Below, piece by piece: positions 5,737-6,903 of a DNA stretch of 6,903 bases. The notes below the pieces were generated by a model. That model did no database searches and was not told the origin of the DNA. It saw only the letters and a program-made list of their open reading frames with translations. Numbering within the stretch: the stretch's first letter is position 1; each line of letters begins with the position of its first letter. The position numbers and the translations under genes are program-made. The stretch is from Thermoplasmata archaeon (GTDB taxonomy: Archaea; Thermoplasmatota; E2; DHVEG-1), in the NCBI GenBank assembly GCA_030606465.1, contig JAUWGL010000045.1, positions 1 to 6,903 of the forward strand. Direction: 5' to 3'.

Positions 5737-6558
5737 ATGGAAAAAAAAGTGCATGATGAATCAAAGATTACCGATAGTTTGGATAAAATAAAACATAAAA
5801 TTGTTGTATTAAGCGGCAAAGGCGGTGTTGGTAAAAGCACTGTATCTGCAAATCTTGCGCTTTCATTAGCAGAAAAAGGATATAAGGTAGGGCTATTGGA
5901 CAGTGATATACATGGCCCTAGTATTCCAAAAATGTTAGGTCTTGAGGATAAAAAACCGGAACCATCAGAAGTAGGTATCACTCCAATCTTTGCATTACCA
6001 AAATTAAAAGTTATGTCTATGGCGTTTCTTATCCCAGATAAGGATGCCCCTGTTATATGGCGTGGACCTATGAAAATGGGAGCTATTAAACAGCTTATCG
6101 GTGATGTTAACTGGGGAAATCTGGATTATTTAATCATTGATTTACCACCTGGAACAGGGGACGAACCATTGAGTATAGCACAACTAATCCCTGATAATGA
6201 TGGTGCAGTTATTGTTACAACACCTCAGGATGTTGCACTTGTAAGTGTAAGAAAATCTATTAATTTTGTCAAAAAGATGAACATGCCAGTTATTGGAATT
6301 GTTGAAAACATGAGTGGATTTAAATGTCCACATTGTGGTAAAGATATTGATCTTTTTAAAACAGGTGGCGGAGTGAAAGCATCAAATGATTTCAAGATCC
6401 CCTTTCTTGGCAAAATACCAATAGATCCACAGATTGTAGAAACGGGGGATTCGGGAAAAACTTTCATGACTAAAAATAAAAACTTAGAGACTGTTAAATC
6501 ATTTAAGAAAATTGTTGAAAATATTGAAGAAATTGTAAATAAAAAGGAGGCGAAATAA
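5737..6558 (+). CDS. mrp: Mrp/NBP35-family Fe-S cluster carrier ATPase
   Basis: This 273-residue P-loop ATPase of the Mrp/NBP35 (ApbC) family carries Fe-S or other metal clusters, bound between two subunits, to target proteins in the cytosol. Seen directly: deviant Walker [10 protein letters not shown] (27-35) with K28 and K33, switch I DSDIHGPS (55-62), the family motif WRGPMK (108-113), Walker [12 protein letters not shown] (132-142), TTPQDVAL (161-168), and the cluster-binding pair CPHC (C197, C200) after NMSGFK. The N-terminal DUF59 domain of bacterial Mrp and the four-cysteine extension of eukaryotic NBP35 are absent, as is usual for archaeal forms, so the length is normal. The last codons (KKEAK) overlap the copied ribosome-site repeat of the next gene, whose ATG is 4 nt after this stop, implying coupled translation. 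Its place beside DUF134 and NifX-type genes resembles orange-protein clusters, where such ATPases accompany a Mo/Cu-cluster protein. Confidence 0.95.
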   Translation: MEKKVHDESKITDSLDKIKHKIVVLSGKGGVGKSTVSANLALSLAEKGYKVGLLDSDIHGPSIPKMLGLEDKKPEPSEVGITPIFALPKLKVMSMAFLIPDKDAPVIWRGPMKMGAIKQLIGDVNWGNLDYLIIDLPPGTGDEPLSIAQLIPDNDGAVIVTTPQDVALVSVRKSINFVKKMNMPVIGIVENMSGFKCPHCGKDIDLFKTGGGVKASNDFKIPFLGKIPIDPQIVETGDSGKTFMTKNKNLETVKSFKKIVENIEEIVNKKEAK

Positions 6559-6587
6559 AATATGCCAGGTGGAGATGGAACAGGCCC
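6541..6587 (+). repeat. Start-region direct repeat, copy 2
   Basis: This is the second copy of the 47-bp element at 5235-5281 (42 of 47 identical; changes at 6551, 6557, 6573, 6577 and 6585). It has the same GGAGG-to-ATG distance of 11 nt. Here the upstream half also encodes the last residues of the Mrp protein. Confidence 0.75.
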
Positions 6588-6783
6588 AAGCGGGCAAGGA
6601 CCTGTAGTTGGAAGAGGTCGTGGAAGAGGACAAGGTGGTCGCGGTCTAGGCGGCGGTTTTGCACAAGGTCCTGACGGCGAATGTAGATGTTCGAACTGTG
6701 GGTATAAAGAACTACATCAGTTGGGGGTGCCTTGCTATAACAAGAAATGCCCAAAATGTGGTAGTCCTATGACAAGAGCTTGA
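6562..6783 (+). CDS. MPGGD-type small protein with six-cysteine zinc-ribbon-like domain
   Basis: This 73-residue protein has an MPGGDGTGP head, a Gly/Arg-rich linker (about 11-36), and a C-terminal metal-site domain with C41, C43, C46, C58, C63 and C66. The pairs CSNC (43-46) and CPKC (63-66) followed by GSPM look like the two knuckles of a zinc ribbon or a rubredoxin-like iron site. C41 and C58 are extra ligands or redox cysteines. Small proteins of this kind occur near Mrp and NifX-type genes in anaerobic archaea and bacteria; their function is undetermined. The start is set by AAGGAGG inside the end of mrp and by the MPGGD head. A role as metal carrier or scaffold partner of the ATPase is inference from context. 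Confidence 0.85.
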   Translation: MPGGDGTGPSGQGPVVGRGRGRGQGGRGLGGGFAQGPDGECRCSNCGYKELHQLGVPCYNKKCPKCGSPMTRA

Positions 6784-6834
6784 ATGCTAATAGTTATTAA
6801 CAAAAATTTTATTTGAGATAAGAGGTAGAAAAAT

Positions 6835-6903
6835 ATGAAAATTGGAGTAACATCAACAGGTGAAAACCTAGATGCAGATGTTGATCAAAGATTTGGACGA
6901 TGT
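6835..6903 (+). CDS. NifX/NifB-C fold protein (dinitrogenase Fe-Mo cofactor biosynthesis family), 5' end only
   Basis: Only the first 23 codons are present before the window ends. The start MKIGVTSTGENLDADVDQRFGRC is the typical opening of the NifX/NafY/NifB C-terminal fold family (PF02579), with the conserved hydrophobic first strand, the acidic loop and the RFGRC motif. Members bind iron-molybdenum or mixed Mo/Cu-S clusters. Small stand-alone forms near Mrp genes include the orange protein of sulfate reducers. An AGAGGT ribosome site at 6821-6826 precedes the ATG. It lies 51 bp after the zinc-ribbon gene and is likely in the same operon. No nif structural gene is in view, so nitrogen fixation should not be assumed. 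Confidence 0.8.
   Translation, partial: MKIGVTSTGENLDADVDQRFGRC

Noticed and set aside
5718..5981. Minus-strand frames opposite mrp (also 6225-6467) and opposite the zinc-ribbon gene (6503-6754)
   Set aside because: They are antisense to well-conserved Mrp and zinc-ribbon coding sequence and show no family features.
6835..6903. Nitrogen fixation locus
   Set aside because: The NifX-type start alone does not show this; stand-alone members of the family are common in organisms without nitrogenase, and no nifH, nifD, nifK or nifB gene is in the window.

Overview
The window looks archaeal and AT-rich. Several start regions carry archaeal TATA-like boxes at a suitable distance, one gene (the flavoprotein at the left edge) appears leaderless, and other genes have strong GGAGG-type ribosome sites. 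The gene mix (GTP-dependent PEP carboxykinase, archaeal-type Mrp/NBP35 ATPase, DUF134 protein, MPGGD-type DUF5320 proteins) fits an anaerobic or uncultured euryarchaeal or Thermoplasmata-like lineage. The exact lineage cannot be fixed from this sequence. No rRNA, tRNA, CRISPR array, insertion sequence or phage gene was seen.

Left part (1-2450). A FAD-dependent L-2-hydroxyacid (L-2-hydroxyglutarate type) oxidase, cut at the left edge, is transcribed leftward. It diverges from a LarA-family nickel-pincer racemase transcribed rightward. The 88-bp gap holds one AT box usable by both genes and a 20-bp imperfect palindrome. Together the pair suggests conversion of one 2-hydroxyacid enantiomer into the other, followed by oxidation to the 2-oxoacid.

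Middle (2450-4910). A small dodecin-fold protein lacking the flavin-stacking tryptophan and a full-length GTP-type PEP carboxykinase are both on the minus strand. PEP carboxykinase links oxaloacetate to PEP and so connects organic-acid use to gluconeogenesis. The 205-bp gap between it and the next gene holds two short inverted repeats and the promoter of the right-hand cluster.

Right part (4912-6903, plus strand). Five tightly spaced genes: a DUF134 helix-turn-helix protein with a Gly/Arg prefix, a DUF5320-type Gly/Arg/Phe-rich protein with a C-terminal coiled coil, an Mrp/NBP35 ATPase with a CxxC motif, a second MPGGD protein ending in a six-cysteine zinc-ribbon-like domain, and the start of a NifX/NifB-C fold protein cut by the window edge. 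The grouping resembles the orange-protein (ORP) neighbourhoods of sulfate reducers and suggests a metal-cluster assembly or carrier system of undefined function. The two MPGGD genes also share a 47-bp near-identical start region that includes the ribosome site, evidence of duplication of a 5' module. This cluster is the best candidate in the window for poorly described biology.
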